This document shows, piece after piece, positions 44,759 through 53,140 of a DNA stretch of 64,000 nucleotides. How positions within the stretch are numbered: position 1 is the first letter of the stretch; every line of letters starts with the position of its first letter. The notes under the pieces were generated by a model. It had not been told where the DNA came from and did no database searches. It saw nothing but the letters and a program-made list of their open reading frames with translations. Where the stretch lies: the NCBI RefSeq assembly GCF_022346545.1, contig NZ_JAKRNU010000002.1, forward strand, positions 1 to 64,000. Reading direction: 5' to 3'. A program made the translations under genes and the position numbers. The stretch comes from Sporosarcina sp. ACRSM (lineage in GTDB: Bacteria > Bacillota > Bacilli > Bacillales_A > Planococcaceae).

Positions 44759-45733
44759 TCAACTCATACTAACTGCACTATTACTTATGAGCCGATCTCT
44801 TGCTTCCACGTATTCTTTATGAAGTTTATCGACATATTCAGCTGTACTTGTCACTTCTTTAATCGCGCCGATGCCCTGACCACTTCCCCAAATATCCTTC
44901 CATGCCTTGACGGTCCTATCTCCAAAATTCATCTTGGATGGATCGCTTTCTGGAAGGTTGTCAGGATCCAATCCTGCTGTTTGGATGGATGGCTTTAGAT
45001 AATTGCCATGAACACCCGTGAACAGATTGCTATAAACAATATCATCAGACGTCGAGTCGACGATTGCTTGCTTATATGCTTCAGCAGCACGGGCTTCATG
45101 CGTAGCAATGAACGGCGAACCGATATAGGCAAAATCAGCTCCCATCGCTTGGGCAGCTAAAATGGCGCTTCCCGTAGCAATCGACCCCGACAAAGCAAGC
45201 GGACCGTCGAACCACTCTCTGATTTCTTGGATCAACGCAAATGGGCTCTTCATTCCCGCATGGCCACCAGCCCCAGCCGCAACTGCAATTAAGCCGTCAG
45301 CCCCTTTTGCAATTGCCTTCTGTGCAAAAGTGTTATTGATGATGTCATGCAGTACAATTCCTCCATAGCTATGTGCCGTGTCAAATATCTCTTCACGGGC
45401 GCCTAAGGACGTAATGATAATGGGAACTTTATACTTCACACATAACTCCATATCTTGTTCTAATCGATCATTTGTCTTGTGTACAATTTGATTAATCGCA
45501 AAAGGTGCAGCTGGACGGTCTGGATTTTTTGCGTTATAAGCTGCAAGTTCCTCTGTGATTTCTGCCAACCACTCATCAAGTAAGGAGGCGGGTCTAGCAT
45601 TCAAAGCAGGCATTGATCCAACAATCCCCGCTTTACATTGCTCAATCACAAGCTGCGGATGACTAATAATGAACATCGGTGAACCAATTACAGGAAAACG
45701 TAAATTCTGAAGAGGAGATGGGATTCTTGACAT
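44759..45733 (-). CDS. Nitronate monooxygenase family flavoprotein
   Basis: The 324-residue protein is an FMN-dependent TIM barrel of the 2-nitropropane dioxygenase family: LRFPVIGSPMFIISHPQLVIEQ at the N-terminus, GADGLIAVAAGAGGHAGMKSP near 144-164 and LALSGSIATGSAILAAQAMGADFAYIGSPFIATHEA (quoted in part) with the FMN phosphate loop. It oxidises alkyl nitronates or a related metabolite. GGAGG places the start at ATG 45733. Single gene with its own terminator. Confidence 0.88.
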   Translation of the reverse strand: MSRIPSPLQNLRFPVIGSPMFIISHPQLVIEQCKAGIVGSMPALNARPASLLDEWLAEITEELAAYNAKNPDRPAAPFAINQIVHKTNDRLEQDMELCVKYKVPIIITSLGAREEIFDTAHSYGGIVLHDIINNTFAQKAIAKGADGLIAVAAGAGGHAGMKSPFALIQEIREWFDGPLALSGSIATGSAILAAQAMGADFAYIGSPFIATHEARAAEAYKQAIVDSTSDDIVYSNLFTGVHGNYLKPSIQTAGLDPDNLPESDPSKMNFGDRTVKAWKDIWGSGQGIGAIKEVTSTAEYVDKLHKEYVEARDRLISNSAVSMS

Positions 45734-45935
45734 CGGTTGTTCCTCCAATCAATTTGTAAGCTATATATCTATTTCGCGGTCAGCTAATTAAGAACCTCTA
45801 TATCTATCTCTTTTCTTACCGATATTGGTTTACATAATAATATTATGGATACATTTTGCTTGCTTTTCATACCATTTGTTATTTTTGATCTGATCTAGAT
45901 CACCTCACGCTCTTTTCAATCTTTGCCATCATCTT

Positions 45936-46919
45936 TTATCCATCATTCTGTTCTCTTTCTAATTTCTCCCGTAGTGCAACCTCTACATATTCACTCATGG
46001 ATAGCCCATGCTCTTGAGAAACACGCTTCAATTCTTCCAGCATAGTTGTCGGCAAATCAAATGTCGTACGCCGGTATCCACTAATGAGCGTCCATTTCCC
46101 TTCCCCGACGATCACCTCGCCTAATACGAGAAATTTCTTAAGCGTGCTTTCTGTTATTGTTTCCGGAGCCGCTAGCGAAAGGTCCACTTCCCCACTTTTA
46201 ATCGATAGAGCGATATGTGTATCTTGTTCGCGGATACGAATATTTTCAATTCCCCATGCTTGATAGACAAAATCGAGCAAGTCAAAGGATTCCTTCTCTG
46301 CTTTTGGCAATAAAAAGTCTGTATAGCCCCTGATCTGTCTATTCGGCTGGTGAATGGAATAGGCCGGTTCGTATTGAAAGGCTTGAATGCCGTCCGTATA
46401 AGGAATCCAGGTCCCGGACTGCAGATAGAATCCCCATTGTTGGTTGTCATTGCGCACCACGCGCATCTCTTGTCCTTGTGGCGTGCGAAAACATTGATAA
46501 AGTGCAATATCTAACTTCGTATCATAGAATTCAACTCTTGTTCCCCGTGAGGAAGCAGTCCGCTCGATTTCTTGGCGGATCCAAGCAGCGGTTTCTTCGG
46601 GAATGGAGTATATCATCCGTTCATCGCCAGCCGGCAATTCGTCCACCGGCAACTCAGTCTCCCGGATCAAAGCGTAAATGCGTTGGGTCGTCACACCTAA
46701 TTGTTTGGCCAGTTCGGAAGGACGTAACCCGGTTGGTTGATGCCGTTGCCGTTCCTCCGCAAGTGCATCGACTTCTTCTTTCTGATATCTTGCTTCACGT
46801 ATTAAACGATGCGGATCGTCGATTTTAATAATTTTCTTCTGTTTTGCATAGTGATAGACCGTTGCCTTCGAAACACCAAGTAAATCTGCCACTTCTTGTC
46901 TTGTATACCAATCTTTCAA
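45936..46919 (-). CDS. DNA-binding protein with two excisionase-type HTH motifs and a C-terminal ribbon-helix-helix
   Basis: The 327-residue protein begins with WYTRQEVADLLGVSKATVYHYAKQ, an excisionase/MerR-like HTH, then a second HTH (LRPSELAKQLGVTTQRIYALIRE, about 65-87). The middle has no known motif, and the end (FDLPTTMLEELKRVSQEHGLSMSEYVEVALREKL) resembles a ribbon-helix-helix dimer module. AGGAGAG is followed by TTG 46919 as start; the longer reading from 47030 has no ribosome site. It is divergent from a tyrosine recombinase gene, so it may be its directionality or copy-control factor. Confidence 0.7.
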   Translation of the reverse strand: MKDWYTRQEVADLLGVSKATVYHYAKQKKIIKIDDPHRLIREARYQKEEVDALAEERQRHQPTGLRPSELAKQLGVTTQRIYALIRETELPVDELPAGDERMIYSIPEETAAWIRQEIERTASSRGTRVEFYDTKLDIALYQCFRTPQGQEMRVVRNDNQQWGFYLQSGTWIPYTDGIQAFQYEPAYSIHQPNRQIRGYTDFLLPKAEKESFDLLDFVYQAWGIENIRIREQDTHIALSIKSGEVDLSLAAPETITESTLKKFLVLGEVIVGEGKWTLISGYRRTTFDLPTTMLEELKRVSQEHGLSMSEYVEVALREKLEREQNDG

Positions 46920-47344
46920 TTCAATCTCTCCTGTCTTGCGTCTATTAAAATAGAAATCCCTTTTTTGATGGATTTTTATATTTGAATTTAAATTTATATT
47001 AATTGTGCATTTGCTTTCTTTAAATAACATTTAATATAAAACGTATTAAGTTAGAAAATATTGGATTTCTAAAGTAAAAGGATTATTTTGTTCCGAATAT
47101 GAATTCAATTTAATACAGACTGAACTCTTATGATTTAATAGTAACATAAATATAAACCAGAATAGAATTTAAAATTGAATTTAGTTTCTATAACCTAAAC
47201 AAATGGATGATTTTTTTAGGTTATATTAGATTTATGGTAAAATGGATTTAACAATAGAAAACAATTAACTGTATATAAAAATGGATTTTAATAATAGCTA
47301 ATTATTTATATACAAAAGTGGAATGAAGAAAAGGATGATTTAGA
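46920..47344. other. AT-rich divergent control region with repeated motifs
   Basis: The region between the HTH and recombinase genes is strikingly AT-rich. It carries AAAATGGATTT twice (47239 and 47278), related ATGGATTT at 46968, and an inverted repeat TAACCTAAA...TTTAGGTTA at 47191-47223. These could be binding sites for the HTH protein or recombinase arm sites. No ORF. Confidence 0.5.
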
Positions 47345-48493
47345 TTGTCAATCGGACTAATTGAAAACAAGCAATTCGAAATAATTCATTTAAAAATAGA
47401 ATTGCAAAATATGACCACCCTTCCCACTCTTCAGAATCGTTTGGATGAGGCGGAGAAAAATGGACAACCTGCTTTTCATGATTTTACGGATGTAGAGATG
47501 ATGAAATGGTTTCTATATGAACGAAGACATTTGAACGAAAAGAATGAACGGACAGAAAGAACGGTTCGAGAGTACGAACGTGAACTTCTGCTTTTCATTG
47601 AACAGCTGTTTACATACAGTTTGGAAATCGGCATCGATATGGCCAATATAATAGAAGGTTCTCTGTTCAAATCATTTCAATCACGTCATTTAAGAAGATA
47701 TCAGGAGTGGTTGGCAACTAAAAGTCCACATGTACTCAAGAAAGGGTCATACTCCCCTGCTACGCTCGAACGAAAGACGACGATCATCAAGGCCTTTTTT
47801 GCATTTCTACATAAGGTAGGATATATTCAACAGCCGATTTACGAAGGGCTGAAGATTGCCACGGTCCGAAAAGACGATCGACCGAATCGTGATCTAGGCC
47901 CAGCTGATGTCGTTACATTACTGAATGAATATCGGGACAAGCAACATCCAATCATGTTTGCGATTATTCACATCCTAACAACGACAGGGATTCGAAACGA
48001 AGAGTTTTGTACATTGAAAGTGAAAGATTTGAAGGTGGATGCAATCCAAGGTGGTTATTATTTAGATGTGTTAGGGAAAGGAAATAAGAGGCGGCATATT
48101 CCGTTGAAAGAGAAGGTGGTTCAAAGCATCCGTCGTTTCCGTCACGCACGTGGTCTACTCCCCGTTGAGCATGCTGAACTGGAGGATCCATTATTTACGA
48201 CGAATACAGGGCGCGCCTATTCCCCTTCCTATTTATCGCAATATGTGAAAAAGGAGATTGCAAGCCTGGAACGATTAAAGTTGTCGGATCAGACGTTGCA
48301 AATCACCCCTCACGTATTCCGGCATGCCTTTGCAATCATTTCCAAACTTAACGGTGTCGACGTCTATGATATTATGCGTTCACTTGGTCATGAGAAAATT
48401 GAGACAACAATGATTTACTTAGAGAAAGTGTTTGAAAAAGAACGTCACGCCATACATGCATGGAAATCGGAGGGTTTTGGGGAGTATATCTAA
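47345..48493 (+). CDS. Tyrosine recombinase/integrase
   Basis: The 382-residue protein has a SAM-like core-binding domain (about 70-165) and a catalytic domain with the tyrosine recombinase residues: Arg in TTGIRNEEF near 218, Lys in LGKGNKRRHIPL near 245, HVFRHAF near 327-330, and LGHEKIETTMIYL near 350 with the nucleophile Tyr. TTG start follows AAAGGATG. It could be the integrase of an element or a chromosomal recombinase; no att-like tRNA end is present nearby. Confidence 0.88.
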   Translation: MSIGLIENKQFEIIHLKIELQNMTTLPTLQNRLDEAEKNGQPAFHDFTDVEMMKWFLYERRHLNEKNERTERTVREYERELLLFIEQLFTYSLEIGIDMANIIEGSLFKSFQSRHLRRYQEWLATKSPHVLKKGSYSPATLERKTTIIKAFFAFLHKVGYIQQPIYEGLKIATVRKDDRPNRDLGPADVVTLLNEYRDKQHPIMFAIIHILTTTGIRNEEFCTLKVKDLKVDAIQGGYYLDVLGKGNKRRHIPLKEKVVQSIRRFRHARGLLPVEHAELEDPLFTTNTGRAYSPSYLSQYVKKEIASLERLKLSDQTLQITPHVFRHAFAIISKLNGVDVYDIMRSLGHEKIETTMIYLEKVFEKERHAIHAWKSEGFGEYI

Positions 48494-48573
48494 CCTATTT
48501 CAGCCAATGGATTTGCGTTGAAGGCGAAGCATTAGTCTCTGCTTTTACAAGGGGAGATAAAGGGAGAAATCAT

Positions 48574-48611
48574 AAAAAGTACATCACATTAGAATAAGTG
48601 ATGTACTTTTT
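48574..48611. terminator. Bidirectional terminator, GTACATCAC stem copy 1
   Basis: AAAAAGTACATCAC pairs with GTGATGTACTTTTT around 10 bases. It ends the recombinase gene and, on the minus strand, the small-ORF unit A. The same stem recurs at 49428 and 57974. Confidence 0.85.
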
Positions 48612-48639
48612 CAAAATAATAGATTAAGTTGTAGCTATT

Positions 48640-48780
48640 TCCTGGATGTATCGTAACTTGCTTCATTTTCGCCTCACAAGAGACAGTTCACGCGATGGGC
48701 TTTTTACCCCCCAACGTGCCACATAAGGACTTGGATATCATTCTTGAAGCTTGTAATATGTTTGTGATACCGGTCCTAGT
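48640..48780 (-). ncRNA. Structured RNA element, unit A (3' of small ORF)
   Basis: Between the small ORF and the terminator, the transcript can fold into an outer helix AGGAC/GTCCT (48726-48730 with 48773-48777), an inner helix GGATATCA/TGATACC, a CCCA/TGGG hairpin (48696-48713) and GCCTC/GAGAC (48671-48684). The same order of helices with different bases occurs in unit B at 49540, including a C-G to T-A change in the outer helix. It could be a 3'-UTR element or a separate small RNA. I cannot match it to a known class. Confidence 0.4.
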
Positions 48781-48806
48781 TTTTAATCTACGGAAAGTAA
48801 GAATGA

Positions 48807-48932
48807 TTAGTAGATAATTTGTGAGAGGTATTTGTTTCCTTCTAATCTATTGTAAACCTCTTTTGCTTCTTTTTCCGTATCAAATTCAAACATTTTAATG
48901 GATACGTCTGCGTAAAGGGTAATGACCCACAT
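48807..48932 (-). CDS. Small conserved ORF, copy A (41 residues)
   Basis: ATG 48932 follows AGGAGGCAGTAAAA. The product MWVITLYADVSIKMFEFD...EAKEVYNRLEGNKYLSQIIY is close to copy B at 49714 and to small uncharacterised Bacillales proteins of this type. It looks like a compact beta-alpha-beta fold. Differences between the two copies are mostly conservative or synonymous, which suggests selection on the protein. Confidence 0.75.
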   Translation of the reverse strand: MWVITLYADVSIKMFEFDTEKEAKEVYNRLEGNKYLSQIIY

Positions 48933-49427
48933 TTTTACTGCCTCCTATAAAATTAGTAAGATGATCAAACAAACTTATTTGCTATTCTGCATAATTAGCA
49001 GAAAGTTCTGTTCCATCACTATCGATATACTTCACTTAGACAAAAATCAGACTTGCAACAAGGAATATTGAGATAATAACAGGCATCCTGGATCTGTCAT
49101 TTTACGAAGAGTAATTGAATACCCAATCCTTTTGTGTGATGTCTCTCCTGATAAAAGACTCCTATCAATGCAAAGTGCTACCTTTATTGTGAAAAGAAAG
49201 TATCCTGTACATAACAATTTACTTTTAAGAAATACAGAGGAATCAAGATTTTCCACACAGTAAAGGGATAAAGTAGTGAAATCGATATAATATGATGTAA
49301 CATTGAAATGATTATGACATACTAATGATCGTTTGTCTATTCAAATTTTCACTTTTAATAAATTTTTTAAGTTTGCGAGCTTCACTTTAGAATAGTAAAA
49401 AACCTCAATGGATCGTTTATATACATG
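48933..49427. other. Gap between repeat units A and B
   Basis: No gene is recognised. The first 300 bases are a diverged counterpart of the sequence that follows copy B (49837-50150): both contain GCAACAA, then ATTG and AATAC-like stretches. Possible ORFs here are not conserved between the two copies, so they are probably not coding. Confidence 0.5.
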
Positions 49428-49466
49428 AAAAAGTACATCACCATTGGAGCGGTGATGTACTTTTTT
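49428..49466. terminator. Bidirectional terminator, GTACATCAC stem copy 2
   Basis: AAAAAGTACATCACC pairs with GGTGATGTACTTTTTT. It terminates small-ORF unit B on the minus strand. Confidence 0.85.
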
Positions 49467-49539
49467 AGAAGTTTTATAACTTCATTTATCAGGAAGTTTT
49501 TTAACACTTGAATAGTTTTAGTTTGGAACGATTTCCTGA

Positions 49540-49690
49540 ATGTGTGCTAACTTGCTTCTTTTTTGTTTGCCCCATAAAAGGCAGTCCACACGGTAGGCAT
49601 TTCCCCTACGTCTCAAAAGCACTAGGATTCACTTAGGAAACCCATGATAGACTCGGCACCATGCCGTTGTTCCCAATCCTAGTCGTTTCA
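49540..49690 (-). ncRNA. Structured RNA element, unit B (3' of small ORF)
   Basis: Helices: ACTAGGATT/AATCCTAGT (49621-49629 with 49675-49683), CGGCA/TGCCG hairpin (49654-49666), GTAGG/CCTAC hairpin (49593-49609) and TGCC/GGCA (49568-49583). Single-stranded stretches such as GTGkrGACTGyC and GAAGCAAGTTA (minus strand) are shared with unit A, while paired bases differ. That pattern is expected of a functional RNA structure. Confidence 0.45.
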
Positions 49691-49713
49691 ATCTACGGAA
49701 ATAAGCGCGTTTA

Positions 49714-49836
49714 TTAGACCAAGTGCGAGAGGTATTTGTTTCCTTGCAAAGAATTATAGACCTCTTTCGCTTCTTTTTCCGATTCGAATTCAAACATTTT
49801 AATAGATACGTCTGCGTAAAGGGTAATGACCCACAT
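49714..49836 (-). CDS. Small conserved ORF, copy B (40 residues)
   Basis: ATG 49836 follows AGGAGGCAGTAAAA, identical to the ribosome site of copy A. The product has the same first 17 residues as copy A (MWVITLYADVSIKMFEF) and ends NKYLSHLV, one residue shorter. Upstream non-coding sequence is much less conserved than the ORF. Confidence 0.75.
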   Translation of the reverse strand: MWVITLYADVSIKMFEFESEKEAKEVYNSLQGNKYLSHLV

Positions 49837-50230
49837 TTTTACTGCCTCCTATTATAAGTTAGTAAGGTGATCAGCAAGCTAGTTGCTTTTGGAATCATGA
49901 ACAGGAAATTCTGTTCCTATGCCACCGACATACTCCGCTTATACAAGCAGATTCGCAACAACAACAATTGGGACATTGACTGGAACCGTAAAACCATTCG
50001 ATGCAAATGTATTGAATTTCCAGTCTTCTGGTTGCATGTCTCTTCTTATCATAGCCCCCCTTTCAGTACAATCTTTATTGCGAAAAACGAGTATTGCAAA
50101 TCAAATACTCAGTTTTCACAAAATACAGTATAATCTAAATTCAGAGTATAGTAAAGTGATAAAGGAAAAAAATAAAAGAGTTTGTGCAACTTTGAACAAA
50201 CTATGACAATCAGAGGGAGAAAGAAGGACA
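49837..50230. other. Gap upstream of small ORF copy B
   Basis: No credible gene. It is the diverged counterpart of 48933-49260 and probably holds the promoter of unit B. A plus-strand reading of 88 codons is not conserved in the other copy. Confidence 0.45.
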
Positions 50231-50262
50231 AAAAACACTCATCCACTAAAAGGGATGAGTGT
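50231..50262 (-). terminator. Terminator of permease gene
   Basis: ACACTCATCC pairs with GGATGAGTGT; on the minus strand TTTTTTG follows. Confidence 0.85.
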
Positions 50263-50280
50263 GATGTGATGCATTTGGAT

Positions 50281-51642
50281 TCACGCTATTTTTTTCTTCG
50301 CTTTCGTAGGCCTTATCTTATAAAGCACAATGAGTAAAATAAACCAAACTGGTGTAACGAACAAAGCGACGCGTGTATCTTCTGCCAACGCGAGCACGAC
50401 AAGTACAAATGCTAGGAAAAGAAGGATCAAGTAATTGGAAATCGGATAGAGCGGCATTCTAAATTTGCTTAATCGCGCTAGATTTGGTCTTGTTTTACGG
50501 TATTTCAAATGGCAGATAACCGTAATGCCCCATATAAAGATGAAACAGACGGTAGAAACACTTGTAATGAGTGTAAATACGCCTTCTGGCATGATATAGT
50601 TCAACACAACCGCAATCAGAATAACGACAGTTGAAAAGAACAACGCATTGGAAGGCACTTTATGACCCGTCAGTTTTGTAAAAGGGACAGGTGCATTTTT
50701 ATCTTTAGCAAGTGAGTACAGCATCCGGCTTGTACTGAAAACGGCACTGTTACAAGCTGAAGCAGCAGATGTCAGAACAACGAAATTGACGATACCAGCT
50801 GCAGCAACAATGCCAATTGCTATGAAGACCTGTACAAATGGGCTTTCCAGTGGATTGATGGCATTCCATGGATAGATACTCATAATGACAATTAGTGCCC
50901 CAATATAGAAGATTAAAATCCGGATGGGAATATTATTGATTGCCTGTGGAATGACTTTCTTTGGATTTTCCGTTTCGCCTGCAGTCAGTCCCACCAGCTC
51001 AATCCCAACAAACGCAAAGACGACCATTTGGAAGGAGAGGATAAAACCATTTATGCCGTTCGGGAACATGCCACCATGGCTCCACAAATTCGAGAAGCTG
51101 GACGTACCTGAATCGGTTGAAAAGCCGGTAAATATCATGAAGATACCGATAACGATGAGGGCTAGAATCGCGATGACTTTTATTAAGGCGAACCAGAATT
51201 CCATTTCGCCAAATAGTTTTACAGTTGCTAAGTTCATAATGAGCAAAACAACAAGTGCGATTAACCCTGGCATCCATTGGGGTACTTCAGGAAACCAAAA
51301 CTGTGCATAAAGACCAACAGCGGTTATATCGGCCATTGCGATTGAAATCCAGCAGAACCAGTATGTCCACCCCGTTATGAAAGCGGCCATATTCCCTAAA
51401 TAATCTTGTACAAAATCTACAAAGGAGTTGTAGTTCAAATTGGTTAATAGTAATTCGCCAAGCGCACGCATGATTAAAAAACAAATCACGCCTGTAATCA
51501 AATAAGCAAATAAGATCGATGGTCCTGCTAGATGAATCGATTTTCCGGCACCCAGAAATAATCCGGTTCCAATCGCTCCCCCTATAGCGATTAGCTGCAC
51601 ATGCCTATTTTTAAGTCCTCTTGCTAGTTCTTGTTGCTGCAT
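50281..51642 (-). CDS. Amino acid permease (APC family, AAT group)
   Basis: The 453-residue protein has twelve helices and the AAT signature: GLKNRHVQLIAIGGAIGTGLFLGAG near 7-31, then PxxxFAYLITGVICFLIMRALGELL. It is close in type to CycA/AnsP-like D-serine/alanine/glycine and related proton symporters. ATG 51642 is chosen behind GTGGGGAATGAG; a longer reading from 51732 adds a hydrophilic leader not seen in the family. Substrate cannot be fixed from sequence. Confidence 0.88.
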   Translation of the reverse strand: MQQQELARGLKNRHVQLIAIGGAIGTGLFLGAGKSIHLAGPSILFAYLITGVICFLIMRALGELLLTNLNYNSFVDFVQDYLGNMAAFITGWTYWFCWISIAMADITAVGLYAQFWFPEVPQWMPGLIALVVLLIMNLATVKLFGEMEFWFALIKVIAILALIVIGIFMIFTGFSTDSGTSSFSNLWSHGGMFPNGINGFILSFQMVVFAFVGIELVGLTAGETENPKKVIPQAINNIPIRILIFYIGALIVIMSIYPWNAINPLESPFVQVFIAIGIVAAAGIVNFVVLTSAASACNSAVFSTSRMLYSLAKDKNAPVPFTKLTGHKVPSNALFFSTVVILIAVVLNYIMPEGVFTLITSVSTVCFIFIWGITVICHLKYRKTRPNLARLSKFRMPLYPISNYLILLFLAFVLVVLALAEDTRVALFVTPVWFILLIVLYKIRPTKAKKKIA

Positions 51643-52048
51643 CTCATTCCCCACTCTCTGCTTTTCTTCGATGTTTGCATCCCGAGGTGTTCTTAACGTT
51701 TTAAGTAGTAAAATAAAATCAGGAAATTGCAAATCATTATCCTGTTAGGATTTTAACATAACATGACCGAAAAGCGAACAACATTTTTATAAATATGAAT
51801 AAAAATCCGTTTTTCTACTAAAAATCGAACATTATTCATTAAAAACTTTATTTAGTTCGGGAATTTTGAGTGGTTGTTGTTCATTCAATTGCTTGAATAG
51901 CAGGTGATACATTGAAACGCTTCTCCATAAAGGTTCTATAAACAGCGATGATTTGAACCTCCGATTTATCCGTATTACACAAATCCTTTTTTCCTTCCTT
52001 GTGCAACCCTATATAGATCCCATTTTACTCTCTAGAGTTCCAAGTCTT
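51643..52048. other. Gap upstream of permease gene
   Basis: AT-rich, non-coding. It must hold the permease promoter. Two CGAACA words (near 51775 and 51827) recall half-sites of the Bacillus PurR box, but orientation and spacing are not right, so I make no call. Confidence 0.4.
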
Positions 52049-52789
52049 TTACGAATACCCAACCATTTTTAAAATATAGTGTAAATATTTTCGTACTTGC
52101 GTAATTCTTTCGGCCAATGAAGCTGCTACAATTTCGTAGAAGGCCTCGCTTTCAGCCGTTTTATAGAGTTTCCGAATTGTTCTTCTTTCATCCGGCCAAA
52201 ATCCTATCAACAAATTGGTCTCTTCCATTTCACGGGCGATGTCGTATAAATAACCATTGGACGGAGACCACCCAAACAGACTGTTCAATTGTGCTTGGAC
52301 CTCTGCCATGTAAAAAAACTCTCGATTCAAGCTAAGTCGCAATGCGATGTATCGGACGACATCTTTGACAGATAATAGTTTGGATATAAATGGCCGAAAA
52401 TCTTCATGCAACGGTTCAACCTCCCCTTCCGGCGGCAGTCCATTCCCCGTTAGAAAATAATAGAATCGATCAATCACGGTCGATACCTCATTAAATCGAT
52501 GCGCATAAATCGCTTCGTATTCCTGAAGGCGACCAATCCCTTTGTTAGTAATATGAAAGATTTTTTTACGCCCTGCCGTTTCTGCATGAAGAAAACCGTC
52601 CTTTTCTAATGTGTTGGCAGTACGTGCGACGTATTCATAGGAAACGGATCGTCCCGGAAAATCGAAGTTGAATTGTTCATAAAGGGCCCTAGCATAATTG
52701 CTTTGCACACGAATTGCCCTCAATAAAAAGAGAGAAAGGGTGTCCCCGACACTAAAACCGACAGCTTGTTGAAATGAAGGTATTTTCAT
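52049..52789 (-). CDS. PadR-like transcriptional regulator
   Basis: The 246-residue protein has an N-terminal winged helix (VSYEYVARTANTLEKDGFLHAETAGRKKIFHITNKGIGRL, about 50-90, quoted only as landmarks VSYEYVARTAN and FHITNKG) typical of PadR, followed by a helical part and a second winged-helix-like segment (YLYDIAREMEETNLLIGFWPDE). AGGAGTG precedes ATG 52789. Copies of a 23-base motif lie just upstream and on both sides of the neighbouring ECF/ABC operon, suggesting that it regulates itself and that operon. Confidence 0.8.
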   Translation of the reverse strand: MKIPSFQQAVGFSVGDTLSLFLLRAIRVQSNYARALYEQFNFDFPGRSVSYEYVARTANTLEKDGFLHAETAGRKKIFHITNKGIGRLQEYEAIYAHRFNEVSTVIDRFYYFLTGNGLPPEGEVEPLHEDFRPFISKLLSVKDVVRYIALRLSLNREFFYMAEVQAQLNSLFGWSPSNGYLYDIAREMEETNLLIGFWPDERRTIRKLYKTAESEAFYEIVAASLAERITQVRKYLHYILKMVGYS

Positions 52790-52818
52790 ACTGAACACTC
52801 CTAATATTTTAAATAATC

Positions 52819-52841
52819 ATACACCTCGCTAGTCCATATAT
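52819..52841 (-). repeat. TATGsACTArCGAGGTsTAT motif, copy 1 (before PadR gene)
   Basis: Read on the minus strand, the motif stands 30 bases before the PadR start codon. It shares at least 20 of 23 positions with copies at 52986 and 57913. Confidence 0.6.
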
Positions 52842-52985
52842 CAAGCTCCGTGTCCGTTGCGATAGATTTCATTCTCTTTAAGATTATTCCGTTCTGTTAT
52901 TTAGCTCTTCGAATAGCCCTTAAGGGACTGTGCGGGAATAAAAAATAGTTGTAAGATAAGTAAAGTGCGGATGGATGATAGATTT

Positions 52986-53008
52986 ATATATGCACTAGCG
53001 AGGTCTAT
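52986..53008 (+). repeat. TATGsACTArCGAGGTsTAT motif, copy 2
   Basis: This copy lies about 195 bases upstream of the PadR gene and on the opposite strand to copy 1. Similarity to copy 3 extends about 40 bases to its left (AATAGTT, AAGTGCGGA, GATAG/CTAT stretches). Confidence 0.6.
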
Positions 53009-53075
53009 TAAAATAAGAATATATACATAATTCAATATATTCCTCTAGCATTCTCTCCGTTTTTCTCGCCTCATG

Positions 53076-53111
53076 AAAAAAAGCACCTCACCTAACGTCT
53101 CGTGAAGTGCT
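53076..53111 (-). terminator. Terminator of the ECF/ABC operon
   Basis: On the minus strand AGCACTTCAC pairs with GTGAGGTGCT, followed by TTTTTTTC. Confidence 0.85.
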
Positions 53112-53140
53112 GAAATTCATGTAGTTTTTCATAGCTCTCT

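Noticed and set aside
49047..50133. ORFs of 69 and 88 codons in the gaps of repeat units A and B
   Set aside because: They lie in homologous non-coding stretches but on different strands and are not conserved between the copies.
48494..50280. CRISPR array or riboswitch in the repeat-rich stretch
   Set aside because: There are only two long diverged copies, no short regular repeats, and the structured parts lie downstream, not upstream, of the small ORFs.
51643..52048. PurR-type box before the amino acid permease
   Set aside because: Two CGAACA words are present but are not in the inverted arrangement with proper spacing.
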